A stretch of 64,000 bases of DNA from Candolleomyces eurysporus (GCA_027579435.1 JANBPK010000938.1:29763-93762), one strand, 5' to 3'. Counted from the stretch's first letter, positions 50,196-60,989 are shown. Notes: generated from the letters alone by a model not told the origin. Program-made: numbers and translations.

Positions 50196-51952
50196 GGCTT
50201 GGGAGTGATTCAGCAGGGCATTGGTATAATGGGATTGGGTTCGTGCTCCAGGGAACGGCGCGAAGCTTGCCAGTCGACGAGTTGTTATTCTTTTAATGCT
50301 ACGATTGTATACCGTCAGCTGTTAGGATCCGTGATCAGAGGGTCCACATGGGTTACACCTTTCCGTGTCCGTGTCATTTCTGTGTAAATAACCTGACGAC
50401 GCTCAAACAATTCACAAACACGGTGTTGGAAGTTGTGTTTGGTCACATTTCTTTTGCCGGTTTGTTATTTGGATGATGATTAGAAAGGTTCCTAGTTTAC
50501 CCTTCCTACTCCCGATTGCAAATTTCACGGCGAAGAAAGAAGTGAGGAAAACATGCAACTCCTGCATGAAAGCGGACGATAGAGACCGCAACTACATTTC
50601 AAATATATTGTACGTGGCTTTAGGATAGTTAAAAATGGATACGTAAGAAGAACGAGAGAAGAGGCCGACCGGGGGTGAGAGGAAATGGTAAAAGCCTTCA
50701 TGATTGACCTGTCCATGACGATAGCCACACCCCACTCTTTCCAATGCGTGATTGAGCGACCGCGCATTCGGAACGTTAAACATTCAACAAGAGAGTCGTG
50801 TAGGATCTTTATAACTGTAAATATAGCCTGCAGAGAAAGTGGTGGTCATCATCATCTGAGTCATACTCGAAGATTACACGACGAAAGGTAACAGAAAACG
50901 CACCTGTTCAGGTGACAACCCCTCGTGCGAGCAAGGTACATACAAAATACGGAACGTCTTTGATCAACGAAACGCGACTCATACTGAAGACCTCAAAATC
51001 GCAAGTAAAAGAGTCATCTCGGAGAGTAAAACCGGGAGACGGGATCTGACTCGGTCGAAAGGTGGGGAATGTGACCAGGATCTACCCAGACACGGAAAGT
51101 AGAGGGCTACAAAACGCAATTACAGGGAGGATGGTCCGAACTACGTAAAGCAATGTAAGTGTGACGATACGGAGAAGCGCCAAAAAACGGACAGAACCGT
51201 GAACAGGACAAGGCCTGCGTCGGTCAACGATGGGGCATTCGAGCGCATCTATCGCGTAAATACCATAAATCCTGCAACAGATCCTTCCTCGAAAGCCGGT
51301 GAGCGACTATCAAAACCCAAGCTGGAAAAACCACCTCATGTTTGGGTGTTCTATGACGGGGATAAATCAGGCCATGAGCGACCAATCACCGCAGAGCTGG
51401 GAGTAGGAAAGCCTCCGACGCACTCGTTTCAATGGCTGGTCTTGTGGAATCGGACAACGAAAATGGTGCAGCTCAAAGTCGAGACTCGAGCACCCACGAC
51501 GGCTATAATCTACACGGAGATTGCACCCCCTGCCGATTATCTTCTCAGAAGCGTCGGAAGGTCATGACGAGTTCTCCGTATCTACCTAACCTACTGGATT
51601 GAATCTCATATCGGCGGAAGGTGCAAGGTCGGCCTTTCTATTGATTGTTGAATATGATTATGGTGATCTGTATCAACGAGCGCGTGACATTCTGGGAGGC
51701 GCTTAGTTGAAAGGATCAATGTTTTATCCCTGCTCTCATACACAGAGTAATAGAAAAGCCGTAGGTGGCAGCGGTAGAGAATGTTGAAGATCAGCAATCG
51801 GGATTGATTGAGGATTGATGACTTGCGAATTAGGTATTCCCACGGTTCCTACTCTTTGCCACCATAGCTTTTGCAACTTCGTCGACTCACCGGAGACTCC
51901 AGTACGGAAGTGGCGACGTTCGTCTCACCTTATACAATATACTTAACTCGAG
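50196..51952. other. Intergenic, nothing recognised
   Basis: A 122-codon frame (51199-51567) lacks an ATG near its start and any domain. The rest shows only short frames. Confidence 0.45.
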
Positions 51953-52560
51953 ATGGTCTGGATGAAGCGCTGGAGCTCTAGCGTTGCCTTGGCTGCGGAG
52001 ATTGGATCTGCGAGAGCATTCGTTCATCGCGTATGTTCTAGTTCCTCCCAATCTCATTGCTCTATAGCTATCTTTTACTGTCTGATAATCTCATCCCATA
52101 GTTCTCCTACTTCTGCTCACTCAGCTCCAACCTAACTCAACCAGTCAAATCCGTCAAACGAAGGAAGAAACCCGTCGTCGAAACCTTGTTTGAGGCTTAT
52201 TTGGAGGCGTTCGAGTCGCTTTCAGAGGCTCGGACAACGATTGGCCCACGTTATGATTTCTTGGAGCTTTTATCTGCCTCCCATTCCTACCCCCGTTCGA
52301 TATCATTGACTTTGACTCACATTGCTTCTAGAAGCGTCCGGATACCGCCTCATCTCGAAGATACTCGCAATCGTTTGGTGTCATCAAAGCGATGCTGGAT
52401 TTGAGCGCGTGTCTCCTCTTATTTGCTCCCTCATTTCGTATTCGTCATTGACACGTCACTTTCCAACCTACAGCCAGCTATGCGACCTTCGGCTGCCCCG
52501 CTACTTCAACATGAGCGGTTATTGTTGGTGTTAAGGGTCTGGGAGGCGGAGAAAATGTGA
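51953..52560 (+). pseudogene. Unidentified exon-like relic next to the CM1 pseudogene
   Basis: Coding-like blocks separated by intron-like stretches: SVKRRKKPVVETLFEAYLEA continuing to TTIGPRYDFLELL (52150-52270), a pyrimidine tract ending CTTCTAG, EASGYRLISKILAIVWCHQS (about 52330-52390), another tract ending CCTACAG, then LLQHERLLLVLRVWEAEKM and GTGAGT (52558). The exon ends lack clean donors in two places, so the gene is probably dead. I do not recognise the protein; helical, acidic text suggests an alpha-solenoid. Confidence 0.4.
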
Positions 52561-52634
52561 GTATTCGGTTTCGCTTCTTCATTTCCCATACCGCATTCTT
52601 TCTTACTTTTCACGCGCTCTCATTTCCCGTTGCG

Positions 52635-55091
52635 AACAGGCTCTCAAACGTTGCGAAGCAGGGAGAACACAAATACCACGACAACGAGGACGATGGTGCC
52701 AGTCGGAGTGATGCTGTCGATTTCGTGAACCAGACGCTCGAAGGACCGGGTGGTGGAGCGTCGATATCGATGGATGGTGTGCTGGGTACCCCTGAGGTAT
52801 CCAGCTATACGTGGCCGGGAGCAGGAGCGGCCGGAGGGAGGATCAGAAGGACGCGTTCAGGGACCTTGACAGCCGGGAGCACAGGTGGATTCACGAGCAA
52901 TGGCGCCGGTACAGGAGCGGGGGCAGGCGCAGGGAGTAAGGTGTTCACGCTAACCTTGAGGGATCAGGAAAGGGTGCGTATCCTCTCTTTGCTTTTCTTC
53001 CTCGCACTCACATTCTCCTCCCCTTGCTTGTCTATCCTCAGTCGCGATGTACGACCCACCAGCATATCGACAATCTCAAATAAGAAAAATTTAGCGTTAA
53101 ACTCCGTGTCCACTTTCTCGAAGACCAACTCGCTCGTCTCGCCCGAGACCAAACGGAAGCCGCCCTCAGCCAGAACATCAACGTCGAAATCGAAGTCCAG
53201 CAATGCGTCATGGACAGTAAGAACTCAAAAAGCTCGTCTTGTCACTAGAACACGAACTGGAGAGGCTGCAACAATCGGGTGGGTCATCCGTGGGAGGTGG
53301 TGGTGTTGTAGGTCTTCCAGCGACGGCCTGAGCGATAGGGAACAAGAGCTGGAGGAAAAGCTAGCCCAACACGACCTCGAGATCCGCGAACTCCGCCGTC
53401 GACTCTCCGAATCCTTCACATCTCCCTCCCATCACAACGACGAGTTCGAAGAGAAAGATGCCATGCTCCGAGAACCCGAGGCCGCAACGCAGAGCTCGAG
53501 GAGCCAGACAACGTCCGGGGGTTGCTAGAGGAGAATATTGACAAGTTCAGCGGCTAAAAGAGGTCATCGAGACTCAACAGTCTGCGCAGCCCCAGTCTCA
53601 CCTATCCGCTGCTCGTGCTGGTCGCGGACGCGAAGACGACACCTCGATATCCTCCATCTCTTCCAACCGCGAGGCTGCTGCGAACCGATCCCGGAGCACT
53701 CTCCACCAGAAACTCGAGGCCGTGACCTCTGAAAACACGTCTCTCCATTCCAAGCTGTCCGAGCAACAAGGGATTATCGAACGACTGGAAGACGAGAACG
53801 CCGACCTCACCGACTCTATCGCTGGCCTTGAACTCGAACAACTCCATGATTGCTATTCCCGAAAGCACGACGAGAAGTTCAATTCGAAGGCTGCTTTGTT
53901 GGAAGAGCAGGAAGCGAGAGACGAGCTGCAAGGCGAGGTGAATGGGCTCTGGGACTGAGTGGCGGCGTTGATGATCAAGTTGACGACTTCCCAAGACGAT
54001 GTGGAGACGAAGAACCGTGAGTTGGACGACCTCGTCGCCGAACACGAACGGATCGTCATCTCGGTCGAATCCGAATGGAAGGCCGAGCTCTCAAAGGTCG
54101 AGCGGGAGTGGAAAAAGGAGGTGGCGCGGGCGGAGAGCGAGTGGCGTGAAGAGGTGGAGGAGACCCGGAACCAGATGGACGAGCTGCGGGATGTACTCAA
54201 CGAACGAGATGGGGAGTGCAAGGAACTGCGGTTGCACCTTACGGAGTTGGAGGATAAGACGGAGGAGATGCACGCAAAGTTCAACGATACCCTTGGTCAA
54301 CTCGAAGACGAAATCGCCGACCTCAATTCTACTATCACCTCGTTAAATAACGAGCTAGATGAAAAGGACGACCTCTTGGCACAACGGGAAGCCGAGTTGG
54401 AGAGGACGAGGCAGGAAGTCGAGTCCTTGGGTGAGAGGTGTGTGGATTTGGAGGATGAGGTTGATCGTGCTCGGGATGATGTTGATAGAACGAGGGAAGA
54501 GGACGGGTTGGTGAGAGAGGCCTATGAGAGGGAGAAGGAGGAGTGGGAGGTTGAGAGGGTTAGAAGTGATGCAGTTGTTGCCGGGTTCAGGGAGGTGAGT
54601 AACAGTTTCGCTTCGTGTGGGTTGACTCGTTTCTTTTCGTCCATCGGTCCTATTGTTCTTTCTTTCTGCCCCGCTTGTTTGGCGGTCGAAGCGTTGTTTG
54701 ATTCGGGCCTTGCTTCGCCCGTTTTCGAGCGGACTCGAAGTCGTTACCATTCCCGGATTTCGTTCACCTTCGTTTCTATGCACTCTTCATCGACCCGCTT
54801 TGCCAACCTTTTTTTCTCTCTATCCCAGACCACGGAACTCACTTGCTCTCTCTTCTCTCTACCTAGAAAAACGCTACCCTCAAATCCGAGCTTGAAGACC
54901 TCCAAGATGCTTTCTCCGAATCACAACAAACCATCCAAGACCACCTTGCACGGCAAGTAGAACTCGCATCTCACATCGAGCGACTCGTCGCTGAACTCGA
55001 GTCGACTCAATCTTCTTTGACCTCCACCCGCTCCGAATTCGACTCACTCACTCGAGAATATGAGACACAAATTCGGACTCTTACTCTATGA
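52635..55091 (+). pseudogene. Wrecked full-length-like copy of the CM1-motif gene at the left edge
   Basis: Follows the gene at 1-1452 nearly base for base: KQGEHKYHDNEDDG, DAVDFVNQTLEGPGGGASIS, FTLTLRDQER, an intron at the same site (52976 onward), then HIDNLK followed by an in-frame TAA inside the CM1 motif. Later blocks (DLEIRELRRRLSES, TSENTSLHSKLSEQQGIIER) are separated by frameshifts. A TGA at 53956 interrupts the coiled coil before a long open stretch (53959-54597) of heptad-rich text and a last exon ending near 55091. It therefore also shows what the missing 3' part of the live gene looks like: at least 400 further coiled-coil residues. The 5' 90 codons are replaced by the unidentified relic upstream. 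Confidence 0.85.
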
Positions 55092-55149
55092 CCTAGGGCA
55101 TCAGGGTCTCATGCTTATCCTAACCCGTTAACACTACCAGCTAAAATGA

Positions 55150-55262
55150 AGCCAAAAAAAATGTTGACCAACATTTTTTCCACTCGACTCCAAAAAAATG
55201 TTGACCAACATTTTTCCACCCACTCAGCGCCAAAAAAAANTGTTGATCAACATTTTTTCAAN
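55150..55262. repeat. Three AT-rich 22-nt hairpins in tandem
   Basis: Three copies of AAAAATGTTG-AC-CAACATTTTT (the last with AT in the loop and an N), about 40 bp apart. The 10-nt arms are perfectly complementary. They start just after the CM1 pseudogene ends. Confidence 0.8.
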
Positions 55263-55295
55263 CGCTNNTAGGGTTAAGAGACTTTTGTTTTGAGT

Positions 55296-55400
55296 CTAGG
55301 GTGGATCCACCCTAGAGCCATAGGGTGGACAAGGGTGGGTGAGCTAGCTGCTAGGGTGGGATGCTAGGGTGGGGTGCTAGGGTGAGTGGGATGAGGTGCT
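55296..55400. repeat. 20-bp perfect palindrome and GGG-rich GCTAGGGTG repeats
   Basis: CTAGGGTGGATCCACCCTAG (55296-55315) is a perfect palindrome centred on GGATCC. It is followed by irregular repeats of GCTAGGGTG with more than six runs of three or four G on the plus strand, which could fold as G-quadruplexes. Confidence 0.75.
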
Positions 55401-55404
55401 AGGG

Positions 55405-55647
55405 TTGAGAGATCACAGAGAAATTGAGAGATCAGAGAACTTGAGAGATCACAGAGAACTTGAGAGATTACAGAGAACTTGAGAGATTACAGAGAACTTG
55501 AGAGATCACAGAGAACTTGAGAGATTACAGAGAACTTGAGAGATCACAGAGAACTTGAGAGATTACAGAGAACTTGAGAGATTACAGAGAACTTGAGAGA
55601 TCACAGAGAACTTGAGAGATAACAGAGAACTTGAGAGATCACAGAGG
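55405..55647. repeat. 19-bp minisatellite, 13 copies
   Basis: Consensus TTGAGAGATYACAGAGAAC, with C or T (once A) at the variable position and one copy 2 bp short. Both sides carry GGGTTAAGAGA (55270 and 55646), suggesting the array expanded from a single flanking unit. Confidence 0.9.
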
Positions 55648-55689
55648 GTTAAGAGATATTTCATTGCAAGATTGATATAATTTATGTAG

Positions 55690-56450
55690 AAAATTGGAGT
55701 CTTCGACGACAAACGGTGATGCTCGCAAGCGTCAAATATAATCTGGGNTAGAAAATTGGAGTCTTCGACGACAAACGGTGACACTCAGCTTGTGAACGCT
55801 CACCAAATGGCGTCTTCGACGACAAATGGTGATGCTTGCAAGCGTTAACGTTCACTCAATGGCGTCTTTGACGACATTCGGTGATGCTCAGCTTATGAAC
55901 GCTCACCGAATGGCGTCTTCGACGACAAGCGGATGAGCGCTCAGCCTGTGAACGCTCACCGAATGGCGTCCTCGACGACAAACGGTGACGCTCACAAGTG
56001 TCAACGTTCACTCAATGGCGTCGTCGACGACAAACGGTGACGCTCACGAGTGTCAACCTTCACTGAATGGCGTCTTCGACGACATTTGGTGCCGCTCACA
56101 AGGGTGAACGCTCACCGAACGGGGTCGTCGGTGACGCTCACCAGTGTGAACTTTCACCAAATGGCGTCTTAGACGACATTCCGTGGCGTTCACAACCCTG
56201 AACGCCCACTGTTTGGCGTCTTCGACGACAAACGGTGAGAGTTTACCGGAAAGCGTCGTCGACGACAAGCGGTGACGTTCACAAGTGTGAAAGTTCACCA
56301 AATGGCGTCGAAGACGCCAAACGGTGCTGCTCACAAGTGTGGACGTTCACCAAATGGCGTCTTCGACGACATTCGGTGAGTCTCACAAGCGTGAGCACTC
56401 ACCGAAAGGCGTCGTCGACGACAAACGGTGACGCTTACCAACAAACCGTC
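55690..56450. repeat. Hairpin satellite A: about 15 units of about 52 bp with GTCKTCGACGAC core
   Basis: Each unit contains a near-palindrome of the form CACCGAATGGCGTC-GTCGAC-GACAAACGGTG, linked by GACGCTCACAAGTGTGAACG-like text that is itself partly palindromic. Cores occur near 55699, 55762, 55811, 55864, 55914, 55968, 56019, 56076, 56166, 56217, 56247, 56306, 56358 and 56410. Units are diverged (about 10-20 percent by eye). Confidence 0.85.
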
Positions 56451-56636
56451 TTCGCAGGTCCCAATCCCCGTTCTGAATTCATCAGCTCTTCTACACCCCT
56501 CTCTCCCGCCTACACGTATCTGGTAAACCAAATTGTACCAGAAATTCTCTTAACTCTTTCGTTACTCGAGGTAAGTCTTATATAACGTTCGAGTTAACAT
56601 TTTGGAAACTAATATTTGTTTTACTACTTGAATCCG

Positions 56637-56660
56637 GTGTCACACCAGATTCGTGACACT
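56637..56660. repeat. Inverted repeat GTGTCAC ... GTGACAC
   Basis: Perfect 7-bp arms with a 9-nt loop (GTGTCAC-ACCAGATTC-GTGACAC), between hairpin satellite A and the small gene at 56780. Confidence 0.6.
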
Positions 56661-56779
56661 CACTCTTGTCCTCTTACCACCACAACCTCGGTAAGTGGTT
56701 CCTCCCATTGTCTCATCCGGTTAGCTCATTGCGGATATGGTGTGCAACACCAGATCCAACTGTACCTCGCTTCGCAACT

Positions 56780-57080
56780 ATGGCACTCGTAAATCGAATC
56801 CGTGCCCTCAAACACTGCGTCCCGCCATGCAAAGCAACCCAGAACACCTGGAGGGAGTGGTGTGAGAAAGCAGTCGTCGCTGAGGGAGTGAAGAGACCTG
56901 TCAACGTGAAGCGACTCACCTGGGCTCTGGTGTACGTGATGGTCAGTATTTCTTTCGTGACTCGCTAACTTCCTGTAGCTGGCACAAGTACCATTCGAGC
57001 GCAAGCGACAGCCGAGACCACTTGACGCTGCGCGCGTTCAACAAAAGCGGCTATGCGAGTTGGACTATGCACGTCTATAA
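56780..57080 (+). CDS. Possible small basic protein between the two hairpin-satellite clusters
   Basis: Two exons, 56780-56941 and 56979-57080, with a 37-nt GT-AG intron in phase 0, giving 88 codons (87 residues). The product is basic, with Cys near 25 and 29 (CVPPCK), a Trp-rich middle (NTWREWCEKAV) and a helical C-terminus (LDAARVQQKRLCELDYARL). I do not recognise it. Exon-like blocks upstream (56470-56570 and 56650-56690), each ending in a GTAAGT donor, could belong to a longer transcript in another frame. It lies between satellites A and B, which share their core, so it may be the cargo of a repeat-bounded element. Confidence 0.35.
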
Positions 57081-57477
57081 CGAGAGAGAAAGGAGGATGT
57101 GGGTAGGCGGAGGGAATCATAAGAAGGGGGGGGCGGTATGCACCGGTGGATATGGAGCAAATGAGATTTCTCTAAGGTAAGTCTTCTTTATCTTTGAAAG
57201 ATACCGTTGACCAAAAGTTTCTAGATTATCTTCTATTACTTACCGTTCAAGTTTTAATTTCTTTCAAATATCAATCTATTGGAACCCTATATCAACATGG
57301 TTGAGCTCTTGCGAGGTATAACTCAATGTCCCGTCATTCACGTTCAATCTCTGATTCCTATCCAGGCTCCAAATCGTAAAGTGGCCTCTTCCCATCATAC
57401 GTACAATCGGAAGGTCCCCGGTGAGCTACTACCTCGAAGCTGTGAACGACATCGATGACTCAACAGTAACTCCCTTT
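57081..57477. other. Flank of the small gene, nothing recognised
   Basis: AT-rich, contains a GTAAGT donor-like site at 57177 and a G-run (57127-57135). No gene or repeat seen. Confidence 0.4.
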
Positions 57478-57489
57478 AGTGATGGCCAT

Positions 57490-57832
57490 CGCCGAACGTA
57501 GTCGACGACGCCTTTCGGTGAGCACTCACATATGTGAGCTTCACCGAAAGTCGTCGTCGACTACATTCGGTGACGTTCACCAGCGATAGTTGAAGATATG
57601 GGCATCATCGAGAGTAGTCGACGACGCCTCTCGGTGAGCTTCACCCAAAGGCGTCGTCGACTACATTCGGTGATGTTCACCAGCGATAGTTGCAGATATG
57701 GGCATCATCGAATGTAGTCGACGACGCCATTCGGTGAGCTTCACCCAAAGGCGTCGTCGACTACATTTGGTGACGCTCACCAGCAATAGTCACAGATATG
57801 GGCTCCACCGAATGTAGTCGACGACGCCCTAA
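57490..57832. repeat. Hairpin satellite B: three and a half units with perfect 15-bp arms
   Basis: GTAGTCGACGACGCC occurs at 57498, 57614, 57714 and 57814, and its reverse complement GGCGTCGTCGACTAC at about 57651 and 57751 (one mismatch in the copy near 57548). Arms enclose a short loop that is itself palindromic (CGGTGAGCTTCACC). A spacer CAGCGATAGTTGCAGATATG links the units; periods are 116, 100 and 100 bp. The GGCGTCGTCGAC core and CGGTGA are shared with satellite A. Confidence 0.9.
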
Positions 57833-58205
57833 TCTGTACGTAAAGAAGTGCCTGGGAAGGCGCACGTAAGTAATAGTGTATGAGCCAGAGTTTTCGAGGC
57901 ATCACAGCTCAGGGTGGGTTAGGAATCGCTCCATTCTACGTTTCTACTTGTACAATCTGTAGAGATAGATAATATACATCTGAATTCGACACAAAATAAA
58001 CCAAGATACGTATATTCACATGGAAGTTACATAGAGAATTTAACTGAAAAGAGAGTATGCGAACAGTTTAGTACAATTACATGAAAGCTGAATGGATTGA
58101 AGGGTTGAGATACAGACGTGCGGTGGTATCTAAAATAATGTGATATCCGATTTCAGTCCTGACCACACGACACCATCGAGAGCTTACCGAAAGATCAGAA
58201 CACGT
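57833..58205. other. Intergenic between satellite B and the large subtelomeric gene
   Basis: AT-rich 3' flank of the minus-strand gene; nothing else seen. Confidence 0.5.
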
Positions 58206-60989
58206 CTAGTCAGACGGGACATCGACGGGCATAGATTCGTTCTAAGTATAGTATAAGTCACTATAATGTCATATAGAACGTCAAACTCACCCAAGTTGGC
58301 CTTCTCTTGCGCATGAGCACCTGCGGTGCTGCAGTACGATTGGCATTACCTGTTGCATTCTTGAATCGGGCGTCATCCGACCTCGTCCCCCAGATTCGAT
58401 CGCAGCGAGCGCTTGGTGCCCACTCCAGGGTCTTGAACACGCTCCAGAGGGATTTGCGGGCAGCCTTCGATGCTTCGTTCGTCATCCTCTCTGTCATCGC
58501 CTCCCATAATCCGTAGTAGGCCGCATTTGGATAGTTTTGAACTCTTCCTTCTTTCTTCACGCCTTTCGGTGGCCAGAGGAAGTCAAAGCATTGCTTCCAC
58601 TCCTCGCTAGTAGCAATATGCCACTGAACGTCGTTGAAAGTGTCGCAAAGGTTTATATTCTGGAATGTAGCGATGGTTGTTTTCTCGAGTTGATCCTTAG
58701 GGATGGCGCAATACGAGGCGGATCTAGCGTTTCTGCGATTTGGAACAAGCTTAATTAAATCCCGGAAGAACTGCCGCAAACATCTCTCCATTTGGCTGTC
58801 CAGCCCTGTTCCCAGTGGGTCGTCTTCCTCATCCTCATCGGACATCTCCATGTCGGAGCCGTCATCACGAATTGGAGGGCCCAGATCGTGTCCCTCCGAC
58901 TCGAGAGTGAATCTCGAGCCTTCCGCAGCATCGGGAGGGTCCATAAGCAGCTGGCGGGTACGATTGTGAAGTCGGGTAGAGTCTCGAGGGATGCTGACTT
59001 GGGAAGAGCGAAACAGTGTCAAAATCTCGGACTTCGTTTTACCGAAAAGGAATTTGAATGGTTTTTCGCCGAGTCTGACGTTCTGCCGAAAAAATCGAGG
59101 AACCGGGACGCCTGGGCGGAGTGGTCGGAGAAAATACATCCCATAAGGAACATAAGGCACCAGCGATCGACCTCTGGCAATAGATTCGAGCTCGGTCTCG
59201 TCCTCCGCGTCAGGTGCTGAGCGAGTCGTGATCGCCCTGTCAACCCCTTCTTGTTCTTCATCCTCCATCTCCTCGTCTTCTTCAGAGATCGATATGGGGA
59301 AGGGAAGTTGGTGGGGTTCCACGTCCCTGCATCGAGCTCGAGGGAGGATGACATTCATCAACTCCCGAGAGGACGGTCCGGTATCGGGAGTCGAATGAAT
59401 TCCGTTGAGAAGCCAGGATATCCCGGCCGTAAGATATAGTGCTGCATCATTCAGCCGAAGGTCGATAGGTNCCCCCCCGCTGCCAGTCGTCGGTGAATTT
59501 GCACGCATGTGCTGTCCAAGACTTGGTGCCCCTGTCGATAACGTTAGATAGTTGTCAGTCTGAATTCGATAAAACAAGGTTCATCACTCACCACCAAACC
59601 CATGGAGGGAAGCTCAGCAGACAACGTCGTAGTTCGTCCAAGTCGATGTTGACAAGAGCATTGGCCGCATGCTCAATGGGTACACGAAGCTCGATACGAG
59701 CCGTGGAGAAGTTTTGCTCCGCCCCCTGACGATAAACATCATAGAGCCCCGATATATAAGTTTCCCCTTTGCCGTGAAGAAGCTGTCCAGGGGTGATGTA
59801 TTTGCTGACTTTCCCGTTATCGAGGGCGTAGGTGAGTGCTTTGTCAGTAGTGTAGGCTTGGATGTATTGAGCATCGAACCGGCCCTGGGCCCAAACTCCG
59901 GGGGTAATTCGAAACCCGGAGGCACCGACAAGGTGCGACGCAGGGTCACGATAGTACTTCGAGCTGCCTAGCCTGGTGATTCGGTCAGCATGTCGGGTTT
60001 CGATGTCGAGAGCAAGCTTGACAAGGGAAGCGTGCTTATCGGTTCTCCAAGCGAGGCATCGATGTTGCGTTGAACTGATCTCGGCGCCGACATCGACCCA
60101 CCACTCTCCAGACGCTTTGAGAATGTCGAGCCGAAGACCGATCCTATCGAGAAACTCGTCAAGAGCTGCCTCTCCGTTCTCCGCATCCAATACGAAGTGG
60201 TGAGTAGCGTTCTTCATGCCCCGAATCTGGTGCAAAAACACGAGATTGGCGCCCCAAGTAACGCCGTTAGCAACGAGAACTTGTCGGAGGGTATCGCCAA
60301 ACCACTGAACTTGCCAGTCGGGGAGAATTCGAGTGGTAAATGAGAGCTTACCCGACTGCTGTCGGGCACGGAACATCTCGGCATCATGAGTAGGCGGCAA
60401 ATCGCCTCCTCTGTGCTCGAGAAGAAGCTGCAAGGTGGGGAGGAGGCCTTTCTCGTAGAACTCGACCTGTTCTCCTTTCGAAAGGTGGAACGATTGACGG
60501 TCGGGACCATAGAGGTCGGGGAAGAGCACTCGAATGAGGTTATGCGTCTCCCATTTGCCGAGTCCAAGGTTGGGGATGTGATGAAGGGGAGCAGTATAAT
60601 CTCCCTGTACGGGCTCGGTGAGAATCAATCGTGCTTCAGGAAACAAGACTCACGGTAGAGTTGGTAAAGCTATACTTGAGATGGACGTTGGTCTTCAGTG
60701 TTTCCTCGTACTTCGCCACTGGGGTAACCGTGATCGGCCTTTCTTGGACACGAATTTGACTGTCGATACCAAGGATAGAGTCGTAGTCTCTTGAAATTCG
60801 GAGAGTGGGGACTTCAGCGCTGGTAACACGGTCGTGAACAACATCGATACTGGCCTGTCGTCCTTCATCGATACCACAAAGGACGAAGTGAACAAACTCT
60901 TCTGTTTGCTCGCTAGTGTATAGCTCGTGGGCTCTTTCACAGAACTGGGAAAGAGTATACGGTTGGATGTCGTTGGCTGGGTCTTCCAT
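58206..60989 (-). CDS. Large unrecognised subtelomeric protein
   Basis: Four exons: 60989-60654, 60604-59592, 59531-58291 (omitting the N at 59471) and 58241-58206. Without the N they join in phase to 875 codons (874 residues); with it the frame breaks in a C-run. The introns are 49, 60 and 49 nt with GT-AG ends. The protein is soluble, with no signal peptide or membrane segment. An acidic, probably disordered stretch lies near residues 520-535 (SEEDEEMEDEEQEG) and a second near 660-675 (MEMSDEDEEDD). The N-terminal 450 residues look folded, with many Trp and aromatic residues (ILPDWQVQWFGDTLRQVLVA, ASGEWWVDVGAEI). The C-terminal block (TFQNINLCDTFNDVQWHIAT, FDFLWPPKG, QNYPNAAYYGLWEAM) ends in a basic tail. 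I recall similar uncharacterised proteins occurring as multicopy families in agaricomycete genomes, but know no function. A TATA box lies 73 bp upstream of the ATG. Confidence 0.75.

Noticed and set aside
51199..51567. 122-codon frame as a gene
   Set aside because: No ATG until near its end, no domain, and no promoter.
55405..55647. CRISPR-like array
   Set aside because: The 19-bp units are contiguous with no spacers, and the organism is a eukaryote. It is a minisatellite.
55091..57850. LTR retrotransposon
   Set aside because: No pair of long terminal repeats, primer-binding site, or gag/pol-like motifs; the palindromes and TATATAAC-like sites alone are not enough.
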